Source: Blastococcus sp. CCUG 61487 (GTDB lineage: Bacteria; Actinomycetota; Actinomycetes; Mycobacteriales; Geodermatophilaceae). Taken from it: a stretch of 64,000 bases of DNA. The DNA is taken from positions 1 to 64,000 of the forward strand of contig NZ_LWUA01000266.1 in the NCBI RefSeq assembly GCF_005222955.1, in the 5' to 3' direction. The notes beneath the pieces are model-generated. The model was not told the DNA's origin. It saw only the letters and a list, made by a program, of their open reading frames with translations, and did no database searches. Shown in pieces: positions 1-8,484 of the stretch. Made by a program: the position numbers and the translations under genes. The first letter of the stretch is position 1; every line of letters starts with the position of its first letter.

Positions 1-138
1 GGTGGCCGTCCGCGGGCGGCGACCGGCCGGCGCGGGCCGCAGCGTGGGCGGGGAGCCCGCCGGCCCGGGCGCGGTGGAGGCGCGGTCGGGCAGCGGCGGG
101 GTCATCGGTCGCCCGGACGGCGGTTCGGCGCTGCTCAT
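1..138 (-). CDS. 5' end of an unidentified minus-strand gene, proline-rich N-terminus
   Basis: An open frame starts at an ATG whose first base is position 138 and runs off the left edge without a stop (46 codons seen). The start is supported by a GAGGAG ribosome-binding site 7 bases upstream on the minus strand. The visible part is rich in Pro, Ala and Arg and looks disordered, so it gives no family. In related actinobacteria a protein mannosyltransferase or rsmI gene often lies divergent near metG, so an N-terminus of a mannosyltransferase is possible. That is synteny from memory only. Confidence 0.4.
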   Translation of the reverse strand, partial: MSSAEPPSGRPMTPPLPDRASTAPGPAGSPPTLRPAPAGRRPRTAT

Positions 139-283
139 CGGACATCTCCTCGTGGCGGTGCTCCCGCAGCGTAGGCGGGCCGGACCTCACCCCTCCGGGT
201 GGAAGCGGGCGTTCGGCCCTACAGCCGGCGCCCGGTCGCGACGAGCACACGGGGGACAGCACCGCACCCGACAGGAGAGCACC

Positions 284-946
284 GTGGCGATCAGCGTTCT
301 GGACGTCCGTGACACGTTCGCGACGCCGCGGCTCCCGCTCCAGCCGCGTCCGGCCGGGACCGGGACGTCGGCGCCCCGCCGCCCGCTGAGCGCCCTGGCC
401 GCCGGTGGCATCGCCGTCATCGAGGCCGTCGCCCTGCTGGCCGTGGCGCTGCAGAGCCTGGACGGCCTGCTGACCTCTCCCTCGCGGCCCTCCGGGCCGG
501 TGGTCGCCCTGGCGCTGCTCGGGCTGGCCGCCTGGATCGTGCTGGCCGCCGGCAGCGGCGCCACGCTGATCGACGGAACCGGCCGGCGCATGCTGGTCGG
601 CGTCTCGATCGCCGAACTCTGCCTGGTCCTGCTGGTCGGCGTCGTCGCCGTCTCCGCCCCGCTCCCGCTGCCCGCGGCGCTCCCGCTGCCGGGGCTGCTC
701 CTGCTCGCCGCGGCCGTGCCCGTGGGCAAGCTGCTGCTCGCCGGGTCGACGTCTGTGACGGCGTGGGTCGCCGCGGCGCCGCGCGCCGTGGAGCGCCGCC
801 CCGACCCCGTCACCGGTCACCGGCTGCTGGCCACCGCCACCCTCGGCGTCATCGGGCTGGCCCTGGGCGCGGTCGCGCTGCTCACCCCCGTCGAGGCCGC
901 CGCCGGCGCCGGCGACACGGTCTCCACCGTCGTGTACCAGCCCTGA
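284..946 (+). CDS. Putative integral membrane protein, about five TM segments
   Basis: A 220-residue protein of unknown function. The GTG start at 284 is chosen because AGGAG lies just upstream; the open frame extends further 5' but without a better start. After a polar N-terminus of about 35 residues there are hydrophobic stretches near residues 36-58, 71-90, 104-125, 130-150 and 185-203, separated by short loops with an Arg-rich cytoplasmic-looking loop near 160-180. No catalytic motif is visible. It lies divergent from the partial gene at the left edge and 48 bases before metG, but metG seems to have its own promoter. I do not recognise the family. Confidence 0.6.
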   Translation: MAISVLDVRDTFATPRLPLQPRPAGTGTSAPRRPLSALAAGGIAVIEAVALLAVALQSLDGLLTSPSRPSGPVVALALLGLAAWIVLAAGSGATLIDGTGRRMLVGVSIAELCLVLLVGVVAVSAPLPLPAALPLPGLLLLAAAVPVGKLLLAGSTSVTAWVAAAPRAVERRPDPVTGHRLLATATLGVIGLALGAVALLTPVEAAAGAGDTVSTVVYQP

Positions 947-982
947 TCCGACAGCCCGGGCTGCCGGCTGGACCGGCGTCCG

Positions 983-988
983 TACTGT
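983..988 (+). promoter_or_regulatory. -10-like hexamer of metG (leaderless start)
   Basis: TACTGT fits TANNNT and ends 6 bases before the metG GTG, so transcription would begin at or next to the start codon. No Shine-Dalgarno sequence precedes metG, which agrees with a leaderless mRNA. Not tested. Confidence 0.45.
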
Positions 989-994
989 TGAGCC

Positions 995-2791
995 GTGAGT
1001 GATCGCCACATCCTGACCGCGGTCGCCTGGCCCTATGCCAACGGCCCGCGGCACATCGGCCACGTCTCCGGGTTCGGGGTCCCCTCCGACGTCTTCAGCC
1101 GCTTCCAGCGGATGAACGGCAACCGGGTCCTGATGGTCAGCGGCACCGACGAGCACGGGACGCCGATCACCGTCGCCGCCGACGCCGAGGGCATCACCCC
1201 CCGCCAGATCGCCGACCGGAACAACCGGATCATCGTCGACGACCTGGCCAGCCTCGGGCTGAGCTACGACCTGTTCACCCGCACGACGACGGTCAACCAC
1301 GCGCAGATCAGCCAGGAGATCTTCCTCGGCCTGCTGAAGAACGGCTACGTCTTCCCGAAGACGACGCTCGGCGCGATCAGCCCGTCGACCGGCCGCACCC
1401 TGCCCGACCGCTACATCGAGGGCACCTGCCCGATCTGCGGCTACGACGGCGCTCGCGGCGACCAGTGCGACAACTGCGGCAACCAGCTCGACCCGACCGA
1501 CCTCATCAACCCGGTCAGCAAGATCAACGGTGAGACGCCGACGTTCGTCGAGAGCGAGCACTACTTCCTCGACCTGCCCGCGTTCACCCGCGCCCTCGGC
1601 GACTGGCTCGACACGCGCCGGGGATGGCGGCCCAACGTCCTCAACTTCGCCAAGAACCTGCTCACCGACCTCAAGCCGCGCAGCTACACCCGCGACATCG
1701 ACTGGGGGGTCGCGGTGCCGCTGGACGGCTGGCGGGACCGGCCGGACAAGCGCATCTACGTCTGGTTCGACGCCGTCGTCGGCTACCTGTCGGCCTCGAT
1801 CGAGTGGGCCCGGCGCTCGGGCGACCCGGACGCGTGGCGCCAGTGGTGGCAGACGCCGGACGCCGACGCCTACTACTTCATGGGCAAGGACAACATCGTC
1901 TTCCACGCCGAGATCTGGCCCGCCCAGCTGCTGGGCTACAACGGCGAGGGCGACAAGGGCGGCTCGCCCGGTTCCCTGGGCCGGCTCAACCTGCCCACCG
2001 AGGTGGTCTCCAGCGAGTTCCTCACCATGGAGGGCCGCAAGTTCTCCAGCAGCCGTCAGGTGGTCATCTACGTCCGCGACTTCCTCGCCCGGTACGACGC
2101 CGACGCGCTGCGCTACTTCATCGCGGCCGCCGGCCCGGAGAGCCAGGACACCGACTTCACCTGGGCGGAGTTCGTGCGCCGCAACAACGACGAGCTCGTC
2201 GCCGGCTGGGGCAACCTGGTCAACCGCACGGTGTCGATGGCGGCGAAGAACGTCGGCGCCGTCCCGACGCCGGGTGAGCTGACCGACGCCGACCGCACCC
2301 TGCTGGAGTCGACGAAGAACGCCTTCGGGCCGGTGGGCGAGCTGCTCGGCCGCAACCGGCAGAAGGCCGCCGCGGTCGAGGCGATGCGCGTCGTGGGCGA
2401 GGCGAACAAGTACCTCTCCGACCAGGCGCCGTGGAAGCTCAAGGAGGACCCGGCCCGCCGGGACACGGTGCTGCACACGGCCCTGCAGGCGATCAGCGAC
2501 TGCAACGCCCTGCTCACCCCGTTCCTCCCGCACTCGGCGCAGAAGGTGCACGAGCTGCTCGGCGGGGAGGGCGTGTGGTCGCCGGCGCCGCGGATCGTGG
2601 AGACCGAGGACCTCGACGACGGCGCGCCGTATCCGGTCATCACCGGCGACTACGACGCCGCGAGCGCGGTGTGGGGCTCGCGGCCGCTGCCGTCGGGCAC
2701 GCCACTGGCCCCGCCGACGCCGATCTTCAAGAAGCTCGACGACTCCGTCGTGGAGGAGGAGCTCGCCCGCCTGGAGGAGGGCACCGCATGA
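995..2791 (+). CDS. metG: Methionyl-tRNA synthetase
   Basis: Charges tRNA-Met with methionine in the cytoplasm. The 598-residue protein has the class I signature HIGH at residues 20-23, a zinc knuckle with two CxxC pairs around residues 144-163 in the connective peptide, and the KMSKS-equivalent written KFSSS near residue 349. The C-terminal anticodon-binding helices follow; the dimerising tRNA-binding domain of longer MetRS forms is absent. The GTG start has no Shine-Dalgarno but a -10-like TACTGT 6 bases upstream. The stop codon lies inside a 28-bp perfect palindrome at the junction with tatD, which starts 37 bases later. Confidence 0.97.
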   Translation: MSDRHILTAVAWPYANGPRHIGHVSGFGVPSDVFSRFQRMNGNRVLMVSGTDEHGTPITVAADAEGITPRQIADRNNRIIVDDLASLGLSYDLFTRTTTVNHAQISQEIFLGLLKNGYVFPKTTLGAISPSTGRTLPDRYIEGTCPICGYDGARGDQCDNCGNQLDPTDLINPVSKINGETPTFVESEHYFLDLPAFTRALGDWLDTRRGWRPNVLNFAKNLLTDLKPRSYTRDIDWGVAVPLDGWRDRPDKRIYVWFDAVVGYLSASIEWARRSGDPDAWRQWWQTPDADAYYFMGKDNIVFHAEIWPAQLLGYNGEGDKGGSPGSLGRLNLPTEVVSSEFLTMEGRKFSSSRQVVIYVRDFLARYDADALRYFIAAAGPESQDTDFTWAEFVRRNNDELVAGWGNLVNRTVSMAAKNVGAVPTPGELTDADRTLLESTKNAFGPVGELLGRNRQKAAAVEAMRVVGEANKYLSDQAPWKLKEDPARRDTVLHTALQAISDCNALLTPFLPHSAQKVHELLGGEGVWSPAPRIVETEDLDDGAPYPVITGDYDAASAVWGSRPLPSGTPLAPPTPIFKKLDDSVVEEELARLEEGTA

Positions 2792-2817
2792 GGGCAGAAA
2801 TGGCCATTTCTGCCCTC
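2790..2817. repeat. 28-bp perfect palindrome at the metG-tatD junction
   Basis: Left half GAGGGCAGAAATGG is followed directly by its exact reverse complement with no spacer. It covers the last two bases of the metG stop codon and ends 11 bases before the tatD GTG. It lacks a loop and a T-run, so it is not a normal terminator. It could be a dispersed palindromic element, a protein-binding site or a transcription attenuator. Confidence 0.85.
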
Positions 2818-2828
2818 GCGGGCAGCCG

Positions 2829-3719
2829 GTGAGCCGGTCGGCGTCCTCCCGGGCGAACCGGCGGGGCGAGCCGCCGCCGTCGCCGGAGCCGCTCCCGGCG
2901 CCCGCGCTGGACAGCCACACCCACCTGGACATCGTCCTGGGCGAGCGGCCGGCCGACGACGAGCACGGCGAGTGGGCCACCGACGAGGCCGTGGACGCCG
3001 AGATCGCGGCCGCCGCCGCGGTGAACGTGACCCGGCTGGTGCAGGTGGGCGTGGACGTGCCGTCGTCCCGGTGGTCGGCGGCGCTGGCCGAGCGGCACCC
3101 GGCCGTGCTGGCGGCGGTGGCGCTGCACCCCAACGAGGCCGGCGCGGGCAAGGCGACCGACGAGGCGCTGGCCGAGATCGACAGGCTGGCGGCGCTGCCG
3201 CGGGTGCGGGCGGTGGGGGAGACGGGGCTGGACCGCTACCGGACCGGGCCGGAGGGCTGGGACGCGCAGGAGGCGTCCTTCCGCGCGCACATCCGGATCG
3301 CGAAGCGGCACGGCGTCGCGCTGGTCATCCACGACCGGGACGCGCACGAGGAGATCCTGCGGGTGCTCGACGACGAGGGCGCGCCGGAGCACACCGTCTT
3401 CCACTGCTTCTCCGGCGACGCGGCCTTCGCGCGGGCCTGCGTGGCGCGGGGGTTCGTCCTGTCCTTCGCGGGCACGCTCACGTTCGGCAACGCCGGCGAC
3501 CTGCGCGAGGCCGCAGCGGTGACCCCGGTCCGCCAGCTGCTCGTGGAGACCGACTCCCCGTTCCTCACCCCGGTGCCGCACCGCGGCCGTCCCAACGCCT
3601 CGCGCCTGGTCCCGCACACCGTCCGCGCCCTCGCCGAGGTCACCGGCACCGACCTCGAGGAGCTGTGCCACGCCCTGACCGCCACCGCCGAACGCGTCTT
3701 CGGCAGCTGGGGCCCGTAG
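2829..3719 (+). CDS. tatD: TatD-family metal-dependent DNase
   Basis: A 296-residue amidohydrolase-fold protein of the TatD family, whose members are Mg-dependent deoxyribonucleases. Metal ligands are seen in order: DSHTHLD at residues 28-34, the ETGLD motif in the middle, a His in the VIHDRD segment, FHCFSGD, and VETDSPFLTP near the C-terminus. The first 25 residues are a polar Pro/Arg-rich extension; a GTG start at 2829 follows the metG-junction palindrome and has no clear Shine-Dalgarno. Cotranscription with metG is likely, as in many bacteria where the two genes are neighbours. Confidence 0.93.
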   Translation: MSRSASSRANRRGEPPPSPEPLPAPALDSHTHLDIVLGERPADDEHGEWATDEAVDAEIAAAAAVNVTRLVQVGVDVPSSRWSAALAERHPAVLAAVALHPNEAGAGKATDEALAEIDRLAALPRVRAVGETGLDRYRTGPEGWDAQEASFRAHIRIAKRHGVALVIHDRDAHEEILRVLDDEGAPEHTVFHCFSGDAAFARACVARGFVLSFAGTLTFGNAGDLREAAAVTPVRQLLVETDSPFLTPVPHRGRPNASRLVPHTVRALAEVTGTDLEELCHALTATAERVFGSWGP

Positions 3720-3773
3720 CCGCCGGGGCCGAGGCTGGGGGCGGCGGGTGGTGGCGCTGGTGTCCGGCAGGGC

Positions 3774-3779
3774 GACAAT
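3774..3779 (+). promoter_or_regulatory. -10-like hexamer, leaderless start of the 3786 gene
   Basis: GACAAT followed by exactly 6 bases and the GTG start. The same GACAAT-N6-GTG layout occurs before mca at 55267. Confidence 0.35.
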
Positions 3780-3785
3780 GGCTGA

Positions 3786-4625
3786 GTGGGTCGTCTCATC
3801 GCCGTCGTGCTCTTCCTCGCCCTGCTGGTGCCCGGCGTGCTGCTGGGGCGGGCGTGGGCACGCGCCGCGGACCGGCGGGCGGTCGCCGGCGGGTCGGTCC
3901 AGCTGGTCGAGCCCACCACCGAGGGCGCGGCGGTCCTGAAGCAGCAGGAGCAGCACGGCCGGCGGTGGCGACGGATCGGGCTGCTGCTAGGCATCGCCGG
4001 GATCGTCGCCAGCGTCGTCCTGCTGGCCGAGGCGTCGGTGTTCCTGTGGGTGCCGATCCTCGCGCTGGGCCTCCTGGCCGGCGTCCTGCTGGCGGAGGTC
4101 ACCCGGCCGCGGCCACGCTGGGCGATCGACCAGCCGGTGCGCCGCCCCCGGCGCGCGGACCTGGTCTCGCCGTCGCTGGTCTGGTCGACCCGCGGGGTGC
4201 TGGCCGGGGAGCTGGCGGCGACCGCCTGGCTGTGGCGGGAGGGCGAGCTGAGCGAGCAGGTCGGCTGGGCCGCCGCGGTGGTCCCGGCCGTCGCCTGGCT
4301 GCTGGCCGAGCTCGCGCTGCTGCGTGCCGTGGCCCGCCCCCTCCCGGCAGCGGGTGCCGACGTCCCCGTCGACGAGGCGCTGCGCACCTGGACGGCGCAC
4401 CTGGTGTCGGCCGCAGCCGGGGTGGTCGCCCTGCTGCCCCTAGGTGTGCTGCTCCTCGCGGCCGGCATCGAGCGGGGCGACCGGGTGACCGAGCACTTCG
4501 ACCTGCTGCCGGTTGCGCTCGTCGGCAGTGGCTTCTCCGCGCTGGCCGCCGGACTCGCGGTCGCCGTCTTCCTCGTCACCTGGCTGCGGCCGGTGCGCAC
4601 GGGGTCGCGGGCGCTCGCGGGCTGA
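3786..4625 (+). CDS. Putative membrane protein, unknown function
   Basis: A 279-residue protein with about six hydrophobic helices: one at the extreme N-terminus, a pair near residues 63-100 after a charged Gln/Arg-rich stretch, and three more spread through the C-terminal half. Charged loops rich in Arg separate them. No enzymatic motif is seen. It lies between tatD and rpfB, both linked to the cell envelope or DNA turnover, but its job cannot be read from the sequence. The start follows a GACAAT hexamer by 6 bases, suggesting its own leaderless transcript rather than read-through from tatD. Confidence 0.75.
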   Translation: MGRLIAVVLFLALLVPGVLLGRAWARAADRRAVAGGSVQLVEPTTEGAAVLKQQEQHGRRWRRIGLLLGIAGIVASVVLLAEASVFLWVPILALGLLAGVLLAEVTRPRPRWAIDQPVRRPRRADLVSPSLVWSTRGVLAGELAATAWLWREGELSEQVGWAAAVVPAVAWLLAELALLRAVARPLPAAGADVPVDEALRTWTAHLVSAAAGVVALLPLGVLLLAAGIERGDRVTEHFDLLPVALVGSGFSALAAGLAVAVFLVTWLRPVRTGSRALAG

Positions 4626-4935
4626 ACCGTCGCCGTTACCCGTTCGGAACGCCAGCCACGCTGTGGGGATGGTCACCGCAGCGCGACCCACGAACGTGTG
4701 CTGACCCCGCCCCGCCCCGGCATGGCTGTCACGGAACGTGTCGGCGCGTCCACATAGCGACATGGCGACGGTCTGGTTCACTCGTTCCGCACCGTTGCCA
4801 CACACACCGTGTTCGTTATCGTGTCGTGATCGACAGCCGGGGTGGAGACGCCCCGGGCCGAGCAGTCGGCCCGGATGCGTGCTGCAACGGGCGTGCCGTC
4901 CACCGCGGCGTGCCCGTTCCTCCTGCCCGGGTCCC
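4626..4935. other. 310-bp intergenic region before rpfB
   Basis: No gene seen. It holds a promoter at 4795-4822 and a leader of about 107 bases with two hairpins: CCGGGG (4837-4842) with CCCCGG (4851-4856), and GGGCCGA (4855-4861) with TCGGCCC (4866-4872). The two share bases 4855-4856, so they could be alternative structures. I looked for the c-di-AMP (ydaO) riboswitch that often precedes rpf genes and could not match its conserved core. Confidence 0.5.
4795..4822 (+). promoter_or_regulatory. Candidate rpfB promoter
   Basis: TTGCCA (4795-4800), a 16-base spacer and TATCGT (4817-4822) resemble a housekeeping -35/-10 pair. The predicted start of transcription is near 4829. Confidence 0.5.
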
Positions 4936-6045
4936 GTGACCCCTGGATGTGCCGTGCACCGCTCGCTCCGCCTCAGCCTCTTCGCCGTCGTCCTGCTCGG
5001 ACTCGTCGGCGGATCGCTGGCCTTCTTCGTCGCCCAGAAGTCCGTCGTCCTCACCGTCGACGGGCAGGCCGAGCGGATCGGCACCTACGCCGACACCGTC
5101 GGCGAGGTCCTGGAGGAGGCAGGCCTGGAGCCGGCCGCGCACGACGTCCTGCTGCCCGCCGCCGACGAGCCGGTCGCCGACGGCGACACCGTCGTCCTCA
5201 ACCGCGCCCGTCCGCTGAAGCTGACCATCGACGGCGTCGAGCGGGAGGTCTACGTGACCGCGCTGTCGGTCGAGGAGGCCCTGGAGCAACTCGGCCTCCG
5301 GGCCGACGGCCTGGTCCTGTCCGCCAGCCGCAGCGAGCGCCTGCCGCTGGACGGCATGAGCCTGCAGATCACCACTCCCAAGGACGTCGTGCTCGTGGTC
5401 GACGGCCAGGAGCACGTCGTGACCACCACCGCGGCGACCGGCGCCGACCTGCTCGCCGAGCAGGGCGTGGTGCTCGGCGCCACCGACACCGCGAGCGTCG
5501 ACCTCACGACGCCGCTGGTGCACCAGATGCGGCTGCAGGTGTTCCGCGTGCAGATCTCCGACGTCACCGTCACCGAGCCGATCCCGCACGAGACCGTCGA
5601 GACGCAGAACCCCGAGGCGTTCGTCGGCGACAAGAAGGTCACCACGGCCGGCGTGAACGGCGAGCGGACCGTCACCTACCGCGTCACCGTCGTCGACGGG
5701 GTCGAGACCGCTCGCGAGCAGCTGAGCGCCGCCGTCGCCAAGGAGCCGGTCACCGCGCAGGTCGCCGTCGGCACCAAGCCCCGCCCGACCAACCGGCCCG
5801 CGGCCGACGGCCTGAACTGGGGCGCCCTGGCGGCGTGCGAGTCCGGTGGCCGGCCGAACGCCGTCAGCTCGACGGGCAAGTACCGCGGCATGTACCAGTT
5901 CTCGCAGGGCACCTGGAACTCCGTCGGCGGCTCCGGTGACCCGGCCGCCGCGTCGGCCGACGAGCAGACCTACCGTGCGCAGCTGCTCTACCAGCGCTCG
6001 GGCGCCGGCCAGTGGCCGCACTGCGGTTCCCGGCTGTTCGGCTGA
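4936..6045 (+). CDS. rpfB: Resuscitation-promoting factor RpfB
   Basis: A secreted or membrane-anchored peptidoglycan hydrolase of the Rpf family, which cleaves cell-wall glycan and helps dormant cells resume growth. With the GTG at 4936 it has 369 residues; a second GTG at 4954 is also possible, and neither has a strong Shine-Dalgarno. An N-terminal membrane helix is followed by three DUF348 repeats (roughly residues 35-75, 92-130, 150-185), a G5 domain (about 195-265), and the C-terminal lysozyme-like Rpf domain. The catalytic Glu is E302 in the ACESGG motif, and two Cys of the Rpf fold are present. rsmA follows after 10 bases. Confidence 0.95.
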   Translation: MTPGCAVHRSLRLSLFAVVLLGLVGGSLAFFVAQKSVVLTVDGQAERIGTYADTVGEVLEEAGLEPAAHDVLLPAADEPVADGDTVVLNRARPLKLTIDGVEREVYVTALSVEEALEQLGLRADGLVLSASRSERLPLDGMSLQITTPKDVVLVVDGQEHVVTTTAATGADLLAEQGVVLGATDTASVDLTTPLVHQMRLQVFRVQISDVTVTEPIPHETVETQNPEAFVGDKKVTTAGVNGERTVTYRVTVVDGVETAREQLSAAVAKEPVTAQVAVGTKPRPTNRPAADGLNWGALAACESGGRPNAVSSTGKYRGMYQFSQGTWNSVGGSGDPAAASADEQTYRAQLLYQRSGAGQWPHCGSRLFG

Positions 6046-6055
6046 TCGAGCCCTC

Positions 6056-6919
6056 CTGAGCACGCCGCACGAGCAGGCCGACGGGCTCCTCGGGCCGGCC
6101 GCGATCCGCGAGCTGGCCCAGGAGCTCGGGCTGCGCCCGACGAAATCGCTGGGGCAGAACTTCCTGCACGACGCCAACACGATCCGCCGGATCGTGCGGA
6201 CCGCCGACCTGCGGGACGACGACGTCGTCCTCGAGGTCGGCCCCGGCCTGGGCTCGCTGACCCTCGGGTTGCTGCCGGCGGCCGCTGCGGTGGTCGCCGT
6301 GGAGATCGATCCGCGACTGGCCCAGCGGTTGCCCGGCACCGTCGCCGAGCGGCGCCCCGACCTGGCCGACCGGCTGACTGTCGTCGAGGCCGACGCCCTG
6401 CGGCTGCGGGAGCTCCCCGGCCGGCCGCCGACCGCCCTGGTGGCGAACCTGCCCTACAACGTGGCCGTGCCCGTGCTCCTGCACCTGCTGGAGCTGCTGC
6501 CGACCCTGGACCGCGCCCTGATCCTCGTGCAGGCCGAGGTGGCCGAGCGGCTCGCCGCCCCGCCCGGGGCTCCGGCCTACGGGGTGCCCTCGGTCAAGGC
6601 CGCCTGGTACGGCGAGGTGCGCCGGGCGGGCAACGTCGGCCGGCGGGTGTTCTGGCCGGAGCCCAACGTCGACTCCGGCCTGGTGGCCCTGGTGCGTCGA
6701 CCACCGCCGGCCGGAGACCGGCAGGCCACCTTCGCGGTGGTCGACGCCGCGTTCGGCATGCGCCGCAAGAGCCTGCGCGCGGCGCTCGCCCGCTGGGCCG
6801 GCAGCCCGGCCGCGGCCGAGACCCGGCTGCGGGCCGCCGGCATCGACCCCTCCGCCCGCGGCGAGCAGTTGTCGGTGACCGACTTCGCACGGCTCGCGGC
6901 CACCGAGGCCCGGCCATGA
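6056..6919 (+). CDS. rsmA: 16S rRNA dimethyladenosine transferase RsmA/KsgA
   Basis: Dimethylates two adjacent adenines near the 3' end of 16S rRNA using S-adenosylmethionine. The family hallmark KSLGQNFL near the N-terminus, the SAM-binding motif [12 protein letters not shown] and the catalytic NLPYNV are all present. The start is odd. No ATG, GTG or TTG lies in frame between the rpfB stop and the conserved LGQNFL block, and the nearest upstream GTG (5973) would overlap rpfB by about 70 bases. The best fit is a CTG at 6056, giving 287 residues starting LSTPHEQ. The 3' end overlaps ispE by ATGA. Confidence 0.9.
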   Translation: MSTPHEQADGLLGPAAIRELAQELGLRPTKSLGQNFLHDANTIRRIVRTADLRDDDVVLEVGPGLGSLTLGLLPAAAAVVAVEIDPRLAQRLPGTVAERRPDLADRLTVVEADALRLRELPGRPPTALVANLPYNVAVPVLLHLLELLPTLDRALILVQAEVAERLAAPPGAPAYGVPSVKAAWYGEVRRAGNVGRRVFWPEPNVDSGLVALVRRPPPAGDRQATFAVVDAAFGMRRKSLRAALARWAGSPAAAETRLRAAGIDPSARGEQLSVTDFARLAATEARP

Positions 6920-7842
6920 CCGCGGTGACCGCCCGCGCCCCCGCCAAGATCAACGTGCACCTCGCGGTCGGCCCCCTGCGCGCGGACGGCTTCCACGAGC
7001 TGCGCACCGTGTACCTCGCCGTCTCGCTGTTCGACACCGTCACCGCCCGCCCGGGGGACGGGCTCGCGCTCACCGTGACCGGGGAGGGCACCGGGGCGGC
7101 CGAAGGCGCCGACGCGGTGCCGACCGACCGGCGGAACCTGGTGTGGCGGGCGGCGGAGCTGCTCGCGGAGCACGCCGGGGTGCCGGCCGACGCGCAGCTG
7201 GAAGTGGCCAAGTCGATCCCCGCGGCGGCCGGGCTGGCCGGCGGCAGCGCGGACGCCGCGGCGGCGCTGGTCGCGCTCGACGCGCTCTGGGGCACCCGCG
7301 CCGACCGGGCGGACCTGCTCGCTCTCGCCGCCCGGCTGGGCAGCGACGTGCCCTTCAGCCTCCTGGGCGGTGTCGCGCTCGGGACCGGCCGCGGGGAGCA
7401 GCTGACCCCGGTGCTGGCCCGGCGCTCGTGGCACTGGGTGCTCGGCATCGCCGGCGAGGGGCTGTCGACGCCGTCGGTCTACGCCGAACTCGACCGGCTC
7501 CGGGACGACGGCCGGGTGCCCGACGGCGCCGACCTGCTCCCGGCCGAGCCGGTCATGGCCGCGCTGCGCTCTGGCCCGGCGATTGCCCTCGCGGCGGCGC
7601 TGGCCAACGACCTGCAGCCGGCCGCGGTGGGGCTGCGCCCGGCGCTGCGGCGGGCGCTGCGGGTCGCGACCGACGCCGGCGCCCTCGGCGCCCTGGTCAG
7701 CGGCTCCGGGCCGACCGTCGCCGCGCTCGCAGAGGACGAGCAGGCCGCCGTCGGGCTCGCGGCGGCGATGGCCGGTGAAGGCGTGTTCCGCACGGTCCGG
7801 GCGGTCGCCGGACCGGTGCCGGGCGCCCGCCTGGTCAGCTGA
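6916..7842 (+). CDS. ispE: 4-diphosphocytidyl-2-C-methyl-D-erythritol kinase
   Basis: Phosphorylates CDP-methylerythritol in the non-mevalonate (MEP) isoprenoid pathway, using ATP. The 308-residue GHMP kinase has the N-terminal APAKINVHL motif, the glycine-rich ATP-binding [14 protein letters not shown] loop near residues 98-112, and the C-terminal [10 protein letters not shown] motif. The ATG overlaps the rsmA stop as ATGA, so the two are translationally coupled. Its last 8 bases overlap the end of the convergent TetR gene. Confidence 0.96.
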   Translation: MTAVTARAPAKINVHLAVGPLRADGFHELRTVYLAVSLFDTVTARPGDGLALTVTGEGTGAAEGADAVPTDRRNLVWRAAELLAEHAGVPADAQLEVAKSIPAAAGLAGGSADAAAALVALDALWGTRADRADLLALAARLGSDVPFSLLGGVALGTGRGEQLTPVLARRSWHWVLGIAGEGLSTPSVYAELDRLRDDGRVPDGADLLPAEPVMAALRSGPAIALAAALANDLQPAAVGLRPALRRALRVATDAGALGALVSGSGPTVAALAEDEQAAVGLAAAMAGEGVFRTVRAVAGPVPGARLVS

Positions 7843-8455
7843 GCGAGGAACCGTCCGCCTGCTCCTCGGCCAGCTCCGGCGCCGGATCGAGGTGGGACAG
7901 GCCGTTGTAGGCCAGGTTCACCAGGTGCGCGGCCACGGCGCGCTTGTCCGGCGAGCGGGTCTCCAGCCACCACTGGCCGACCAGGGCGACCATGCCGACG
8001 AGCGCCTGGCTGTAGAGCTCGGCGAGCTGCGGGTCGTAACCGCGGGCGTCGAACTGGTCGCCGAGGAGGTGCTCCACCTTGCGCGCGACCTCGCCGATGA
8101 GCGACGAGTACGTGCCGGTCCCGCCCGGCACCGGGGCGTCGCGGGTGAGCACCAGGAAGCCGTCGGTGTCGGTCTCGATGTACTCCAGCAGCACCAGCGC
8201 GGCGCGCTGGAGCAGGTCCCGCGGGGAGCCGGGGTCGGACAGCGCTGTGGTGAAGCGGCCGAGCAGCCGCTGCATCTCCCTGTCGACGACGACGGCGTAG
8301 ATGCCCTCCTTGCCGCCGAAGTGCTCGTAGACGACGGGCTTGCTGACGGCGGCGCTGGCGGCGATCTCCTCCACCGAGGTGGCGCCGTAGCCGCGGCGGC
8401 CGAACAGCTCGCGGGCCACGTCCAGCAACTGCTGGCGCCGCTCGGCACCGGTCAT
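7835..8455 (-). CDS. TetR-family transcriptional regulator
   Basis: A 206-residue regulator. The N-terminal helix-turn-helix is clear (ARELFGRRGYGATSVEEIA, then SKPVVYEHFGGKEGIY, residues 14-50), followed by an all-helical ligand-binding domain. The ATG at 8455 is used; a GTG two codons upstream is also possible. It lies 29 bases downstream of a fatty-acid desaturase on the same strand, so the two probably form an operon. A likely job is feedback control of desaturase expression through the palindrome at 9542-9557. A TetR gene occupies the same neighbourhood beside glmU in M. tuberculosis (Rv1019, from memory). Confidence 0.88.
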   Translation of the reverse strand: MTGAERRQQLLDVARELFGRRGYGATSVEEIAASAAVSKPVVYEHFGGKEGIYAVVVDREMQRLLGRFTTALSDPGSPRDLLQRAALVLLEYIETDTDGFLVLTRDAPVPGGTGTYSSLIGEVARKVEHLLGDQFDARGYDPQLAELYSQALVGMVALVGQWWLETRSPDKRAVAAHLVNLAYNGLSHLDPAPELAEEQADGSSLS

Positions 8456-8484
8456 CCGCACCCGCGGACGGGGCGGGTCCCCCT

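Noticed and set aside
2788-2832. A 14-codon ORF starting at the ATG over the metG stop
   Set aside because: It is just the translation of the palindrome; no ribosome site and no sign of selection on it.
4829-4935. c-di-AMP (ydaO/yuaA) riboswitch before rpfB
   Set aside because: Expected from other actinobacteria, but the conserved core could not be matched; only generic hairpins are visible.
8456-8484. A terminator between the desaturase and TetR genes
   Set aside because: Only 29 bases, no inverted repeat; an operon is more likely.
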